Notes: generated by a model not told the origin, from the sequence alone. Shown: positions 35,901 to 45,204, counted from the first letter of the stretch. The stretch: DNA of 64,000 nucleotides from Streptomyces mayonensis (GCF_018982965.1 NZ_JACBYP010000026.1:1-64000); one strand, 5' to 3'. Numbers and translations are program-made.

Positions 35901-37025
35901 CCGGCCGGCGTGCCCGTCCGTGCCGTGTCCTCCGGCGCCGCGGCCGCTGGTGTCGTATCCCCCGCCGTGCGTCTCGCCCGCGGCCGGGGCCCGGCGGGGG
36001 CGGCCCGCCGTGGGGCCCGTGCCGTGGCTCTCGATGCGGGGTGCGCCGGCCTGGCCGGGGACCTGGGGCGGTCCTGCGGGTGCCGCGCCCGCGCCGTACT
36101 CCGAGGTGCCGTACCCCGAGGTGCCGTACGCGTGGTGTGTCCGGCCGCCGGGCCCGGCCGTCGTCCCCTCGCCACCGCCACCGCCACCGCTTCCGCGGAC
36201 GCCATCGCCCCCGCGGCCGGCCGGGGTGGCGCGTGCGGATGTGTCACGGTCCGGACGGGAGGCGGCGGACGCGTCGCGCGGGTGCCCCTCCGCCCCGTCG
36301 GCCGCGCGCGCGTGGGCCACCGTGTCGCCGTCCCCGCCGCCCGGCCGGGGGGCCTGCGCACCCGACAGCCGCACGTGCCCCTCCCCGTCCGACGCCGTCG
36401 GCACCCGCACCTCCGCCGCCGGGGGCACCGGGACGAGGCGCAGGGCCGACTCGCCGATCCGCAGCAGCGCACCCGGCGCGAAGCGGACGGGACGGTCGCC
36501 CACGCGGGTGCCGTCCAGGGTGGTGCCGTTGGTGGAGCCGAGGTCGGCGACCGAGACGCGGGCGTCGGGGGCGACGGTCACGGCGCAGTGCATCCGGGAG
36601 ACGTCCGGGTCGTCGAGCGCCACGTCGGCGTCGGCGGAGCGGCCGAGGCGGATCTGGCCGCCGTGCAGCAGGTGGACGCCGCCCGCGTCGGGACCGGCGA
36701 CCACGTGCAGCTGGGTGGGGACGTCGCTCGGCTCGGTGTGCGCGTCGGGCTCGCCGGGGGCGCCGAGGCAGAGCACGGCGCCGTCGATCAGCGGTGGCTC
36801 GCCCAGGGTGCTGCGCTGGGCGTCCAGCCGCTGCGCCCCCGCGTACAGCACCACCTGGCCGGAGCCCTGGACCTCGCCGCCGGGGAGCGCCGCGGCCAGG
36901 GCGGAGGCGACCGCGGCCAGGGCGGTGCCGGCCGGCGCGGTGACCAGTACGTCGCAGCTCGCGGCGCGGCCCCCCGCCGCGGCATGCGGGCCCAGCGGGT
37001 CTACGACGGTCAGCCGGATCTGCAT
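32934..37025 (-). CDS. FHA-domain protein fused to an FtsK/SpoIIIE-like ATPase region
   Basis: A 1363-aa cytosolic protein. Residues 100-205 form an FHA domain (IRLGRS, VSRMHCAV, LGSTNGTTLDG), a phosphothreonine reader. Residues 210-550 are a low-complexity Gly/Thr/Tyr/Asp linker with repeats such as YDQTAY. From about 580 an FtsK/SpoIIIE- or EccC-like region follows: one degenerate ATPase module, then a module with Walker A EGPPGSGRTE near 1005 and Walker B LVVVVDDLDA near 1200. Two Gly-Pro-rich collagen-like inserts interrupt it (near 870 and 1115-1160). No transmembrane helix is seen. It is divergent from the kinase genes pkaA-pkaB and is a natural phosphothreonine-binding partner for them. 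Exact function unknown. Confidence 0.85.
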   Translation of the reverse strand: MQIRLTVVDPLGPHAAAGGRAASCDVLVTAPAGTALAAVASALAAALPGGEVQGSGQVVLYAGAQRLDAQRSTLGEPPLIDGAVLCLGAPGEPDAHTEPSDVPTQLHVVAGPDAGGVHLLHGGQIRLGRSADADVALDDPDVSRMHCAVTVAPDARVSVADLGSTNGTTLDGTRVGDRPVRFAPGALLRIGESALRLVPVPPAAEVRVPTASDGEGHVRLSGAQAPRPGGGDGDTVAHARAADGAEGHPRDASAASRPDRDTSARATPAGRGGDGVRGSGGGGGGEGTTAGPGGRTHHAYGTSGYGTSEYGAGAAPAGPPQVPGQAGAPRIESHGTGPTAGRPRRAPAAGETHGGGYDTSGRGAGGHGTDGHAGRPHGDDGTGAYGAYGPGSAVRPGSADAGGYGAGPSGTRGPRAGTPTGSAHGGTRYDRAAYDQTAYGQTPYDQTAYDGTPSDPSDPSDPSADGGAAYGGAADGGASRADGTGRKGTPLRGTDVPPGVRRRGGIGAWARRLAGGRPGGQDAAPAGAHPCDHDEVPPGPAPTGTAGAATAPDTWPDPATLLLAALGPGPRLWERGPGHPEALTVRLGTADRVAPGGDAPLPAVPVTAGLREVGALGLAGPRARLAGLARSVLSQLAALHSADVLEIVLISADRSRPLAERSAEWAWLGWLPQVRPGHGQDCRLLLAHDREQAAARAHELLRRLEDHLSDDARTGGAQPTAPAAAAPHRATASEYAAEYAAGGAGPVPDARTATMGTGATTRRAAGPHPDAGADPAGGFPGPYTVVVVDGDPGGADVREAVARLALEGPRAGIHVVCLAETAAASPTSPVSRTYEAACAVSPVFRECGAVALLSGDVATTLRLLRVARTGGSPGSPGVPGAPGAPATATAGPVGNGTLGTVDAVSPAWAERFARALAPLRTDTATGGAHHARVSAPLPQAARLLDELGLARATPASLMARWADAGDDPQSLGGRAQAVLGAGARGPVVADLATEGPHLLIEGPPGSGRTELLRAVVASLASAERPDRLGIVLMDGRDSVSPGASHGEGLRVCTDVPHVTTHLTANDPVRMREFAQSLSAELKRRAELLGRSDFAEWHTGRRLSGRLVAQRTPPAGPSRPAGTPGGTGSLGSAGTLGPAGGPGPVGTPGPGGTPGPAGTPGPAGTPDNGDLDSPPSATMRLHPGAARRRAAAGPPLPRLVVVVDDLDALVTPPLGSPGRPAAGSVMRALEAVAREGERLGVHLVAATAPGGRTDRTEPVLRATLRVSLDTPVPGPDEPAPGRGRLARADGHAVAFQGGRVTGRIPRTATLRPTVVPLEWHRMGDPPTRRPVRELGNGPTDLALLASALERAAREVSAAEVPSLL

Positions 37026-37532
37026 CGCCGTCAGCGGTCCCTTCGCGCGGGCGCCCGCACGCCGGGATCAAGAAGCCGTCACCACGGTCCCCCACCGCGG
37101 ACTTCCCCCACCGCCACACGAGCACGTCGGCCAGTACTGCACGCATCCTCGCACCTGCCACTGACAGCGTGCCCGCGGTCCGCCGCCAAATGATCTTGAT
37201 TGGTCGGCTCTGCCCCCAAAAATGCCTGACGGGTGGCCCATGGATGACCGAATGTCGTCCGCTTGAGATCGGTCACGTACGGGCAGCGGCAACCAAGGGA
37301 CCGGGACGAGCGTCTTTCCTTCGAACATGCTCCAGGCACCGCCCTGGGGGCGGAACGCAAGAGGCATCTGTGCTCCCCGTGGCCGTCCGTGGCCGTCCGT
37401 GGTCGGCCTGCGGTGGTCCCGCGGGCGGCACGGGACGGCCACGGGACCGCCACCGGAAGACGACAGCCCGGTGCCGGGACCGCGGCACTACAGTGTGTCC
37501 GAACAGCCAGCAAGCAACTAGGAGCGCATGAC
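37026..37532. other. Divergent intergenic region between the FHA protein gene and pkaA
   Basis: No gene is supported in these 507 bases. A 10-bp near-tandem CGTGGCCGTC repeat occupies about 37378-37407. TACAGT at 37489-37494 is a possible pkaA -10 box, about 40 bases before the start. A small out-of-frame ATG (37528) overlaps the pkaA start and terminates after five codons. Confidence 0.5.
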
Positions 37533-39218
37533 GTGCGGCCGGTAGGCAGCAAGTACCTCCTCGAGGAGCCCCTCGGCCGCGGCGCCACGGGCACCGTCTG
37601 GCGCGCCCGCCAGCGGGAGACCGCGGGCGCCGAGGCGGCCGTGGCCGGGCAGCCCGGCGAGACCGTCGCGATCAAGGTCCTCAAGGAAGAGCTCGCGAGC
37701 GACCCCGACATCGTGATGCGCTTCCTGCGGGAGCGCTCCGTCCTGCTCCGGCTCACCCACCCCAACATCGTCCGGGTCCGCGACCTGGTCGTCGAGGGCG
37801 AGCTGCTGGCCCTCGTCATGGACCTCGTCGACGGCCCCGACCTCCACCGCTACCTGCGCGAAAACGGGCCGCTCACCCCGGTTGCCGCGGCCCTGCTCAC
37901 CGCGCAGATCGCCGACGCCCTCGCCGCCAGCCACACCGACGGCGTAGTCCACCGCGACCTGAAGCCCGCCAACGTCCTGCTGAAGCAGACCGGCGGCGAG
38001 ATGCACCCGATGCTCACCGACTTCGGCATCGCCCGCCTCGCCGACTCGCCCGGTCTGACCCGCACCCACGAGTTCGTCGGCACGCCCGCGTACATCGCGC
38101 CGGAGTCCGCCGAGGGCCGCCCGCAGACCTCCGCGGTCGACGTGTACGGCGCCGGCATCCTGATGTACGAGCTGGTCACCGGCCGTCCCCCGTTCGGCGG
38201 CGGCTCGGCCCTGGAAGTGCTGCACCAGCACCTGAGCGCCGAACCGCGCCGCCCCTCCACCGTCCCCGACCCGCTGTGGACGGTCATCGAGCGCTGCCTG
38301 CGCAAGAACCCGGACGACCGCCCCAGCGCCGAGAACCTCGCCCGCGGCCTGCGCGTCGTCGCCGAGGGCATCGGCATCCACGCGAACAGCGCGCAGATCG
38401 CCGCCGCCGAGGGCGTGGGCGCGCTGCTCGCCCCCGACCCGGCGCCCGCGCAGGTCCCCGGCGAGCCCGGCGCCGCCGACCCGACCCAGGTGCTCCCGCA
38501 CAACGCGCAGAACCCGAACGGCGCCTACGACCCCAACGGCGCGACCAGCGTCCTGCCGCAGACCGGCAACCCGTCGGGCGCCGCCGACCCCACCGCCGTA
38601 CTGCCGAACCGCGGCGCCCCCGACCCGACCGCCGTCATGCCGCCGGTGCCGCCGGGACAGCCGGGCGGGCCGGGCGCGCCGGGACAGGACGGACAGCAGG
38701 GCGGGCCCGACGACCCGCACCCCTGGCAGAACCAGCTGCGCGCCGCCCGCGACCGCAACGAACAGACGCAGGTCCAGTACCTCGACCCGAACCAGGACCC
38801 GCTGCGCCGCCGCCCCCAGCGGCAGGTGTCCCGCCCCCAGCAGCCGCCCCAGCAGCCGCCCAAACAGGCCCCGCCGCCCGGCTACGGCTACCCGCAGCAG
38901 CAGCCCCAGCGCTACGCCACCCCGCAGCCCCAGCAGCCGCAGCGGTACGCGCCGCCGCCCGCGCCCGAGCCGCAGCCGCCCCGGCGCGAGCCCAGGCCGC
39001 CGCGGCAGCGCAGCGCCAACCCCATGCGCATCCCGGGCCTCGGCTGCCTCAAGGGCTGCCTGGTCACCCTCGTCATCCTGTTCGTGGCCGGCTGGCTGAT
39101 CTGGGAGCTGAGCCCGCTCCAGGACTGGATCGGCACCGGCAAGGGCTACTGGGCCCAGCTGACCGACTGGTTCGACACCGTGACGGGCTGGATGGGGGAT
39201 CTGGGCGGCTCCGTCTGA
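37533..39218 (+). CDS. pkaA: Membrane-anchored Ser/Thr protein kinase PkaA
   Basis: A 561-aa Hanks-type kinase. The domain spans residues 8-270: LGRGATGTVW loop, VAIKVLKE Lys, HRDLKPANVLL catalytic loop near 140, DFG and the GTPAYIAPE activation segment. A cytoplasmic linker (290-500) is rich in Pro and Gln and carries four Thr-x-Val-Leu/Met-Pro motifs (PTQVLP, TSVLP, PTAVLP, PTAVMP at about 316-367). One helix lies near 509-525 with a short extracellular tail and no PASTA repeats. GTG start preceded by GGAG at 8 bases. Paired with pkaB and divergent from the FHA protein. Matches the S. coelicolor kinase of this name and place, from memory. Confidence 0.93.
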   Translation: MRPVGSKYLLEEPLGRGATGTVWRARQRETAGAEAAVAGQPGETVAIKVLKEELASDPDIVMRFLRERSVLLRLTHPNIVRVRDLVVEGELLALVMDLVDGPDLHRYLRENGPLTPVAAALLTAQIADALAASHTDGVVHRDLKPANVLLKQTGGEMHPMLTDFGIARLADSPGLTRTHEFVGTPAYIAPESAEGRPQTSAVDVYGAGILMYELVTGRPPFGGGSALEVLHQHLSAEPRRPSTVPDPLWTVIERCLRKNPDDRPSAENLARGLRVVAEGIGIHANSAQIAAAEGVGALLAPDPAPAQVPGEPGAADPTQVLPHNAQNPNGAYDPNGATSVLPQTGNPSGAADPTAVLPNRGAPDPTAVMPPVPPGQPGGPGAPGQDGQQGGPDDPHPWQNQLRAARDRNEQTQVQYLDPNQDPLRRRPQRQVSRPQQPPQQPPKQAPPPGYGYPQQQPQRYATPQPQQPQRYAPPPAPEPQPPRREPRPPRQRSANPMRIPGLGCLKGCLVTLVILFVAGWLIWELSPLQDWIGTGKGYWAQLTDWFDTVTGWMGDLGGSV

Positions 39219-39329
39219 GGCCGAGTCCGGCGACTTGTCGACATCCGGAGGGTGATTTATGCCTCCGCGGTGAAGGCCGGCTCCTCGGGCGCGTACTTTA
39301 AGGCGCAACACGCGTCGGTAGGAGCAGTC

Positions 39330-40574
39330 TTGGCACGGAAGATCGGCAGCCGGTACACCGCCCACCAGATCCTCGGACGGGGCAGCGCCGGCACGGTGTG
39401 GCTGGGCGAGGGGCCCGAGGGGCCGGTCGCGATCAAGCTGCTGCGCGAGGACCTGGCGTCCGACCAGGAGCTCGTCTCGCGCTTCGTGCAGGAGCGCACC
39501 GCCCTGCTCGGCCTGGAGAACCCGCACGTCGTCTCCGTCCGCGACCTGGTGGTCGACGGCAACGACCTCGCGCTGGTCATGGACCTGGTCCGCGGCACCG
39601 ACCTGCGCACCCGCCTCGACCGGGAGCGGCGCCTGGCGCCCGAGGCCGCGGTGGCCGTCGCCGCCGACGTCGCCGACGGCCTGGCCGCCGCGCACGCCGC
39701 CGGGATCGTGCACCGCGACGTCAAGCCCGAGAACGTGCTGCTCGACATGCAGGGCCCGCTCGGCCCCGGCGGCTCCCACCCGGCCCTGCTGACGGACTTC
39801 GGGGTGGCCAAGCTCATCGACACCCCGCGCCGCACCCGCGCCACCAAGATCATCGGCACGCCGGACTACCTGGCGCCCGAGATCGTCGAGGGACTGCCCC
39901 CGCGCGCGGCGGTCGACATCTACGCGCTGGCCACGGTGCTCTACGAGCTGCTGGCCGGCTTCACGCCCTTCGGCGGCGGCCACCCGGGCGCGGTCCTGCG
40001 CCGCCACGTGACCGAGCGGGTCGTCCCGCTGCCCGGCATCCCGGACGAGCTGTGGCAGCTGCTCGTGCAGTGCCTCGCCAAGGCCCCCGCCTCCCGGCTG
40101 CGCGCCTCCGAGCTGAGCGCCCGGCTGCGCGAGCTGCTGCCGATGCTGGCCGGCATGGGCCCGCTGGAGGTGGACGAGCCCGACGCCGAGCAGGAGGACG
40201 ACGCGCCCGAGGACTCCCCGGAGTCCGCCGAGCCCGCGCGGGAGCCGGTACGGCGCCGGGGTGCGGTGCCCCTGGTGCCGGGCGCCAAGCCGGCCGACTC
40301 CAACCGCGACACGCACACGTCGATGCGGGTCCCGGCCCCGGACGAGCTGGCCGGCGGCGCCCGCGGTACGGCCCGCGCCCCGCGTGCGTCCGGCGCGCCG
40401 CGTCCCGGCTCCGCCCGCAACCGGGCCGCCGCGCGGCGCCGCCGGCTCGCCCTGGGCGCGGGCGCGGCGGCCCTGGTGGCGGCGGTCGGCGTCGGCACGT
40501 GGCTGGCCACGAGCGGCGACGAGGACGGCACCGGCCCCCAGGACACGCGGAACTCGGCACCGGCGTCCCCCTGA
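39330..40574 (+). CDS. pkaB: Membrane-anchored Ser/Thr protein kinase PkaB
   Basis: A 414-aa Hanks-type kinase. LGRGSAGTVW, VAIKLLRE, HRDVKPENVLL near residue 128, LTDFGVAK and GTPDYLAPE are all intact. An acidic and basic low-complexity linker follows (275-370), then a helix near 374-393 and a short Thr/Asp/Pro-rich outer tail. I chose the TTG at 39330, which has GGAGCAGTC directly upstream; an upstream ATG (39252) gives 26 extra residues but lacks a ribosome binding site. The length then matches the S. coelicolor PkaB of about 417 aa. Likely co-transcribed with pkaA, 111 bp away. Confidence 0.91.
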   Translation: MARKIGSRYTAHQILGRGSAGTVWLGEGPEGPVAIKLLREDLASDQELVSRFVQERTALLGLENPHVVSVRDLVVDGNDLALVMDLVRGTDLRTRLDRERRLAPEAAVAVAADVADGLAAAHAAGIVHRDVKPENVLLDMQGPLGPGGSHPALLTDFGVAKLIDTPRRTRATKIIGTPDYLAPEIVEGLPPRAAVDIYALATVLYELLAGFTPFGGGHPGAVLRRHVTERVVPLPGIPDELWQLLVQCLAKAPASRLRASELSARLRELLPMLAGMGPLEVDEPDAEQEDDAPEDSPESAEPAREPVRRRGAVPLVPGAKPADSNRDTHTSMRVPAPDELAGGARGTARAPRASGAPRPGSARNRAAARRRRLALGAGAAALVAAVGVGTWLATSGDEDGTGPQDTRNSAPASP

Positions 40575-40578
40575 CCGC

Positions 40579-40644
40579 GGGCCCCGGCCTGCCGGACACC
40601 CTCCCCCGCGCCGCCGGACACCGGGCCCCGGCCTGCCGGACACC
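40579..40644. repeat. 22-bp direct repeat between pkaB and prfB
   Basis: GGGCCCCGGCCTGCCGGACA plus CC occurs at 40579-40600 and 40623-40644, and GCCGGACACC a third time between them (40613-40622). GC-rich self-complementary parts (CCGGCCTGCCGG) could fold and act as a terminator for pkaB, but no clean long stem is present. Confidence 0.7.
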
Positions 40645-40721
40645 GGGTCCGGCGGCCCGGCGGCCGAAGCGCGGCCGACGGGGGGACGAAGACCGGCGGA
40701 CGGAGCCGTTACGCTGGATGC

Positions 40722-41828
<1,107 letters not shown>

Positions 41829-41856
41829 CGCGCGGCGGCGACGCCGCTTTGTCGAC

Positions 41857-41891
41857 AAGGCAACTGCCGCTCATCCGGCGGCGGTTGCCTT
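41857..41891 (+). terminator. Rho-independent terminator of prfB
   Basis: A 14-bp stem AAGGCAACTGCCGC (41857-41870) pairs with GCGGCGGTTGCCTT (41878-41891), one wobble position and a 7-base loop, then TTCTTCT. It lies 29 bp past the prfB stop. Confidence 0.9.
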
Positions 41892-41994
41892 TCTTCTGCC
41901 CGCGCCCCGCCGGTGATGTCTGGGTTTTACATCACACTCACACCCTTTGTGTCCGGCATACGTCCCGTACCTGGACATCGCGTACGCAATGGCC

Positions 41995-42023
41995 TTGACG
42001 TTGCTTTGAACTTTCGCAAGGGT
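41995..42023 (+). promoter_or_regulatory. Candidate promoter for the LAETG surface protein gene
   Basis: TTGACG (41995-42000) and AAGGGT (42018-42023) are spaced by 17 bp, close to the Streptomyces vegetative consensus. This gives a leader of about 120 bases before the ATG. The 41892-42152 interval holds no other gene that I can support. Confidence 0.45.
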
Positions 42024-42152
42024 GAGGCGCGGCATGCGTATTTCTGGGGCGCATGTGAACCGGGGGACTTGAGCAATCTGCAGCCACCCCCGTCGATCAC
42101 GGCCCCCGAGTGCGGCCTCACCGACCAATCGGCTACTGGGGGTAGCAACTAC

Positions 42153-43007
42153 ATGACGAAGAAGACGCGCATCCGTGTCGCGCGCATAGCGGCCGGCGCC
42201 GTGATCGCCGCCGGCGCCTCCCTGACCGCGGCGGGCGCCGCTTCGGCGCTCGAGATCGGCATCAGCGCCGACAACGACGGCGTCAGCGCAACCGCCAAGA
42301 GCGGTACCGCCAACGACGCCGAGGGCACGACCGAAGGCTCCATCGCCGGCGTGATCGAGGGCACGACTGAGGGCGGCGCCATCGCCGGCGTCATCGAGGG
42401 CACCTCCGAAGGCACTTCGGAAGGCACGTCCGAGGGCACTTCTGAGGGCACGTCCGAGGGCACCTCCGAAGGCACGTCCGAGGGCACGTCGGTCGGCGCC
42501 TCCGAGGGCACGTCCGAGGGCGGCGACAACGGCGGCTCCGGCGACAACGGCGGTTCCGGCGACGCCGGCGGCAACGGTGACAACGGCGGTTCCGGCGACA
42601 ACGGCGGCAACGGCGACGGTGGCTCCGGCGACAACGGCGGTTCCGGCGACGCCGGCGGTTCCGGCGACAACGGTGGCAACGGCGACGGTGGCTCCGGCGA
42701 CGACGGCGGCAACGGCAACGCCGGTGGCAACGGCGGCGGCAACGTCGGCGGCGGCGACGGCACCACCCCCGACGGTGGCAGCAACGACAACGTCACCCAG
42801 GACGAGGGCTCCTCGGCCCTGACCGACACCGGCGAAGAGGCCCAGGCCTCCGACACCGCCGCCCAGGGCAGCGGTGACGAGCTGGCCGAGACCGGCGCCG
42901 CGGAGACCACGTTCCTGCTGGTCGGCGCCGCCACGATGATCGCCGGTGGCATCGGCTTCCGCCTGCTGCCGCGCATGATGAACGGCCGCGGCGGCGCTGC
43001 TGCCTGA
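42153..43007 (+). CDS. Repeat-rich secreted protein with LAETG sortase-sorting signal
   Basis: A 284-aa surface protein. A basic start (MTKKTRIRV) and hydrophobic core to about residue 30 with ASA-type cleavage form a signal peptide. The mature part is almost all repeats: about nine TSEG units (residues 83-120), then Gly-Gly-Ser/Asn-Gly-Asp units (to about 205). The C-terminus has LAETG near 243, a hydrophobic helix and a basic tail, the signal for class E sortase (LAxTG) in Streptomyces. It contains no Cys or aromatic residues in the repeats and is strongly acidic. Probably a flexible wall-anchored stalk; not a chaplin. Function unknown. Confidence 0.87.
   Translation: MTKKTRIRVARIAAGAVIAAGASLTAAGAASALEIGISADNDGVSATAKSGTANDAEGTTEGSIAGVIEGTTEGGAIAGVIEGTSEGTSEGTSEGTSEGTSEGTSEGTSEGTSVGASEGTSEGGDNGGSGDNGGSGDAGGNGDNGGSGDNGGNGDGGSGDNGGSGDAGGSGDNGGNGDGGSGDDGGNGNAGGNGGGNVGGGDGTTPDGGSNDNVTQDEGSSALTDTGEEAQASDTAAQGSGDELAETGAAETTFLLVGAATMIAGGIGFRLLPRMMNGRGGAAA
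42398..42522 (+). repeat. 12-bp tandem repeat encoding TSEG
   Basis: About ten 12-bp GGC-ACx-TCx-GAx units in a row, differing mainly at third codon positions, encode Gly-Thr-Ser-Glu. Synonymous differences indicate selection on the peptide repeat rather than very recent expansion. Confidence 0.9.
42523..42750 (+). repeat. Gly-Ser-Asp-Asn-Gly repeat tract
   Basis: Short GGCGACAACGGCGGTTCC-type units of 15-18 bp recur about a dozen times within the LAETG protein gene, encoding GGSGDNGG and GGNGDGG variants. Confidence 0.85.
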
Positions 43008-43045
43008 CGGTAGCCGTCCGCGTACGCCCGGCGCACGCGACGGAC

Positions 43046-43081
43046 GAGAGGGCCCGGAGCATCACCGCTCCGGGTCCTCTC
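43046..43081. terminator. Bidirectional terminator between convergent genes
   Basis: GAGAGGGCCCGGAGC (43046-43060) pairs with GCTCCGGGTCCTCTC (43067-43081) through a 15-bp stem with one wobble and a 6-base loop. It lies 38 bp past the LAETG gene stop and 58 bp from the opposing zinc-ribbon gene stop. Confidence 0.88.
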
Positions 43082-43139
43082 CCGTGTCCTCGTGCTCTCG
43101 TGGTGCTCCGCTCCGCCTCCCGGGCGGTCGCGGGCCCTC

Positions 43140-43331
43140 TCAGGCGGTCTGGTGGGCCAGCAGGGCCACCGCGGCGACCAGCACCGCCAGCAGGGCGATC
43201 AGCGTCACGGGATTCAGCCCGGCGAAGAAGCTCTCCTGCTGCATCCGCTCGCGGTTCGCCCGGCACACCGGGCACCGGCCCTCGCTGACGGGCGCCGCAC
43301 AGTTCGCGCACACCAACCGGTCGTACGTCAT
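43140..43331 (-). CDS. Small zinc-ribbon membrane protein
   Basis: A 63-aa protein: an N-terminal zinc ribbon with two Cys-x2-Cys pairs (VCANC and RCPVC) followed by one transmembrane helix (LIALLAVLVAAVALLA) near the C-terminus. This zinc-ribbon-plus-one-helix layout is common for tiny membrane proteins of unknown role. The ATG has an AAGGAGGGCGAGCG Shine-Dalgarno region upstream. It is convergent with the surface-protein gene and divergent from ftsE. Confidence 0.8.
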   Translation of the reverse strand: MTYDRLVCANCAAPVSEGRCPVCRANRERMQQESFFAGLNPVTLIALLAVLVAAVALLAHQTA

Positions 43332-43546
43332 GCGCTCGCCCTCCTTGCAACCGGCTCCGTCTCAAACAACGCCCGCGGCGGCGCGAACGTTCCCCTTCCA
43401 CTGTGCCAGGTTCCGTGAGGCCCCGCTCGCCCTCCGGCCGGGGACAAAACGCGCAACTGCTACGCAACCCCGACCGGTGACTGCGGTCCGCTCCCCGGTT
43501 CGCGTATGGTCACGCACATCTACCCCCGGCGACCCGTGGTGCATCC

Positions 43547-44236
43547 GTGATCCGATTCGACAACGTCTCCAAGGTCTACCCCAAACAGAGCCACCCAGCC
43601 CTCAGGGACGTCTCCCTGGAGGTCGAGAAGGGCGAATTCGTCTTCCTCGTGGGATCCTCCGGCTCCGGGAAGTCCACCTTCCTGCGGTTGATCCTCCGCG
43701 AGGAGCGGTGCAGCCACGGCCAGGTGCACGTCCTGGGCAAGGACCTCGCCCGCCTGTCCAACTGGAAGGTGCCGCAGATGCGGCGCCAGCTGGGGACGGT
43801 GTTCCAGGACTTCCGCCTGCTGCCGAACAAGACGGTCGGCGAGAACGTCGCCTTCGCCCAGGAGGTCATCGGCAAGTCCCGCGGTGAGATCCGCAAGTCC
43901 GTGCCCCAGGTGCTCGACCTCGTCGGGCTCGGCGGCAAGGACGACCGCAGGCCCGGTGAGCTGTCCGGCGGTGAGCAGCAGCGCGTCGCCATCGCGCGCG
44001 CCTTCGTCAACCGGCCCAAGCTGCTGATCGCCGACGAACCCACGGGCAACCTCGACCCGCAGACCTCCGTCGGCATCATGAAGCTGCTCGACCGGATCAA
44101 CCGCACCGGCACCACCGTGGTGATGGCCACGCACGACCAGAACATCGTGGACCAGATGCGCAAGCGCGTCATCGAGCTGGAGAAGGGCCGCCTCGTCCGC
44201 GACCAGGCACGCGGTGTCTACGGCTACCAGCACTGA
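43547..44236 (+). CDS. ftsE: Cell division ATP-binding protein FtsE
   Basis: A 229-aa cytosolic ABC ATPase that with FtsX links cell division to peptidoglycan hydrolase activation. Walker [10 protein letters not shown] near residue 36, signature [14 protein letters not shown] near 140, Walker [14 protein letters not shown] and switch His in MATHD. It begins [12 protein letters not shown], the usual FtsE start, with a GTG and little Shine-Dalgarno sequence; TATGGT (43505-43510) is a possible -10 box. ftsX follows after 41 bp. Confidence 0.97.
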   Translation: MIRFDNVSKVYPKQSHPALRDVSLEVEKGEFVFLVGSSGSGKSTFLRLILREERCSHGQVHVLGKDLARLSNWKVPQMRRQLGTVFQDFRLLPNKTVGENVAFAQEVIGKSRGEIRKSVPQVLDLVGLGGKDDRRPGELSGGEQQRVAIARAFVNRPKLLIADEPTGNLDPQTSVGIMKLLDRINRTGTTVVMATHDQNIVDQMRKRVIELEKGRLVRDQARGVYGYQH

Positions 44237-44277
44237 CGAGCACTGACGACGAGGAACGAAAGGCTTAACGAGACGCC

Positions 44278-45195
44278 ATGCGCGCCCAGTTCGTAGTCTC
44301 GGAGATCGGTGTCGGTCTTCGCCGCAATCTGACGATGACCTTCGCGGTCATCGTCTCGGTCGCCCTGTCCCTGGCCCTGTTCGGCGGTTCGCTGCTGATG
44401 AGCGACCAGGTCAACACCATGAAGGGCTACTGGTACGACAAGGTCAACGTCTCGGTCTTCCTCTGCAACAAGAGCGACGCCGAGTCCGACCCCAACTGCG
44501 CCAAGGGCGCGGTGACCGGAGACCAGAAGAAGCAGATCCAGTCCGACCTCGACGAGATGGCCGTCGTCGACAAGGTGACGTACGAGTCGCAGGACGAGGC
44601 GTACAAGCACTACAAGGAGCAGTTCGGCGACTCGCCGCTGGCCAGCTCCCTCACGCCGGACCAGATGCAGGAGTCGTACCGGATCAAGCTGACGGACCCG
44701 GAGAAGTACCAGGTCATCGCGACCGCCTTCGACGGCCGCGAGGGCGTGCAGTCCGTGCAGGACCAGAAGGGCATCCTGGACAACCTCTTCGGGCTCCTCA
44801 ACGGCATGAACTGGGCCGCCCGCGCGGTGATGGCGCTGATGCTCGTCGTCGCCCTGATGCTGATCGTCAACACGGTGCGCGTCTCGGCGTTCAGCCGGCG
44901 GCGCGAGACCGGCATCATGCGCCTGGTCGGCGCCTCCGGCTTCTACATCCAGGCACCGTTCATCATGGAGGCGGCGGTCGCCGGGCTCATCGGCGGTGGT
45001 GTCGCCTGCGGCTTCCTGGTGGTCGCCAGATACTTCATCATCGACCACGGGCTCGCCCTGTCCGAGAAGCTGAACCTGATCAACTTCATCGGCTGGGACG
45101 CCGTGTTGACGAAGCTGCCGCTCATTCTGGCCACGAGTCTGCTGATGCCCGCGTTGGCCGCGTTCTTCGCGCTGCGCAAGTACCTGAAGGTGTGA
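44278..45195 (+). CDS. ftsX: Cell division protein FtsX
   Basis: A 305-aa ABC-like membrane subunit. One helix near residues 17-38, then an extracellular domain (about 40-175) with a Cys pair about 13 residues apart (FLCNKSDAESDPNC), then three helices near 180-205, 225-255 and 275-300. The architecture and length match actinobacterial FtsX, which signals to NlpC/P60 hydrolases such as RipC in mycobacteria. Terminated by a strong hairpin. Confidence 0.96.
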   Translation: MRAQFVVSEIGVGLRRNLTMTFAVIVSVALSLALFGGSLLMSDQVNTMKGYWYDKVNVSVFLCNKSDAESDPNCAKGAVTGDQKKQIQSDLDEMAVVDKVTYESQDEAYKHYKEQFGDSPLASSLTPDQMQESYRIKLTDPEKYQVIATAFDGREGVQSVQDQKGILDNLFGLLNGMNWAARAVMALMLVVALMLIVNTVRVSAFSRRRETGIMRLVGASGFYIQAPFIMEAAVAGLIGGGVACGFLVVARYFIIDHGLALSEKLNLINFIGWDAVLTKLPLILATSLLMPALAAFFALRKYLKV

Positions 45196-45204
45196 CGCAT
45201 CCCA

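Noticed and set aside
42024..42152. Riboswitch in the leader of the LAETG protein gene
   Set aside because: I looked for a c-di-AMP or other conserved leader motif but found only loosely matching GGGGG and GAACC stretches, not a consistent fold.
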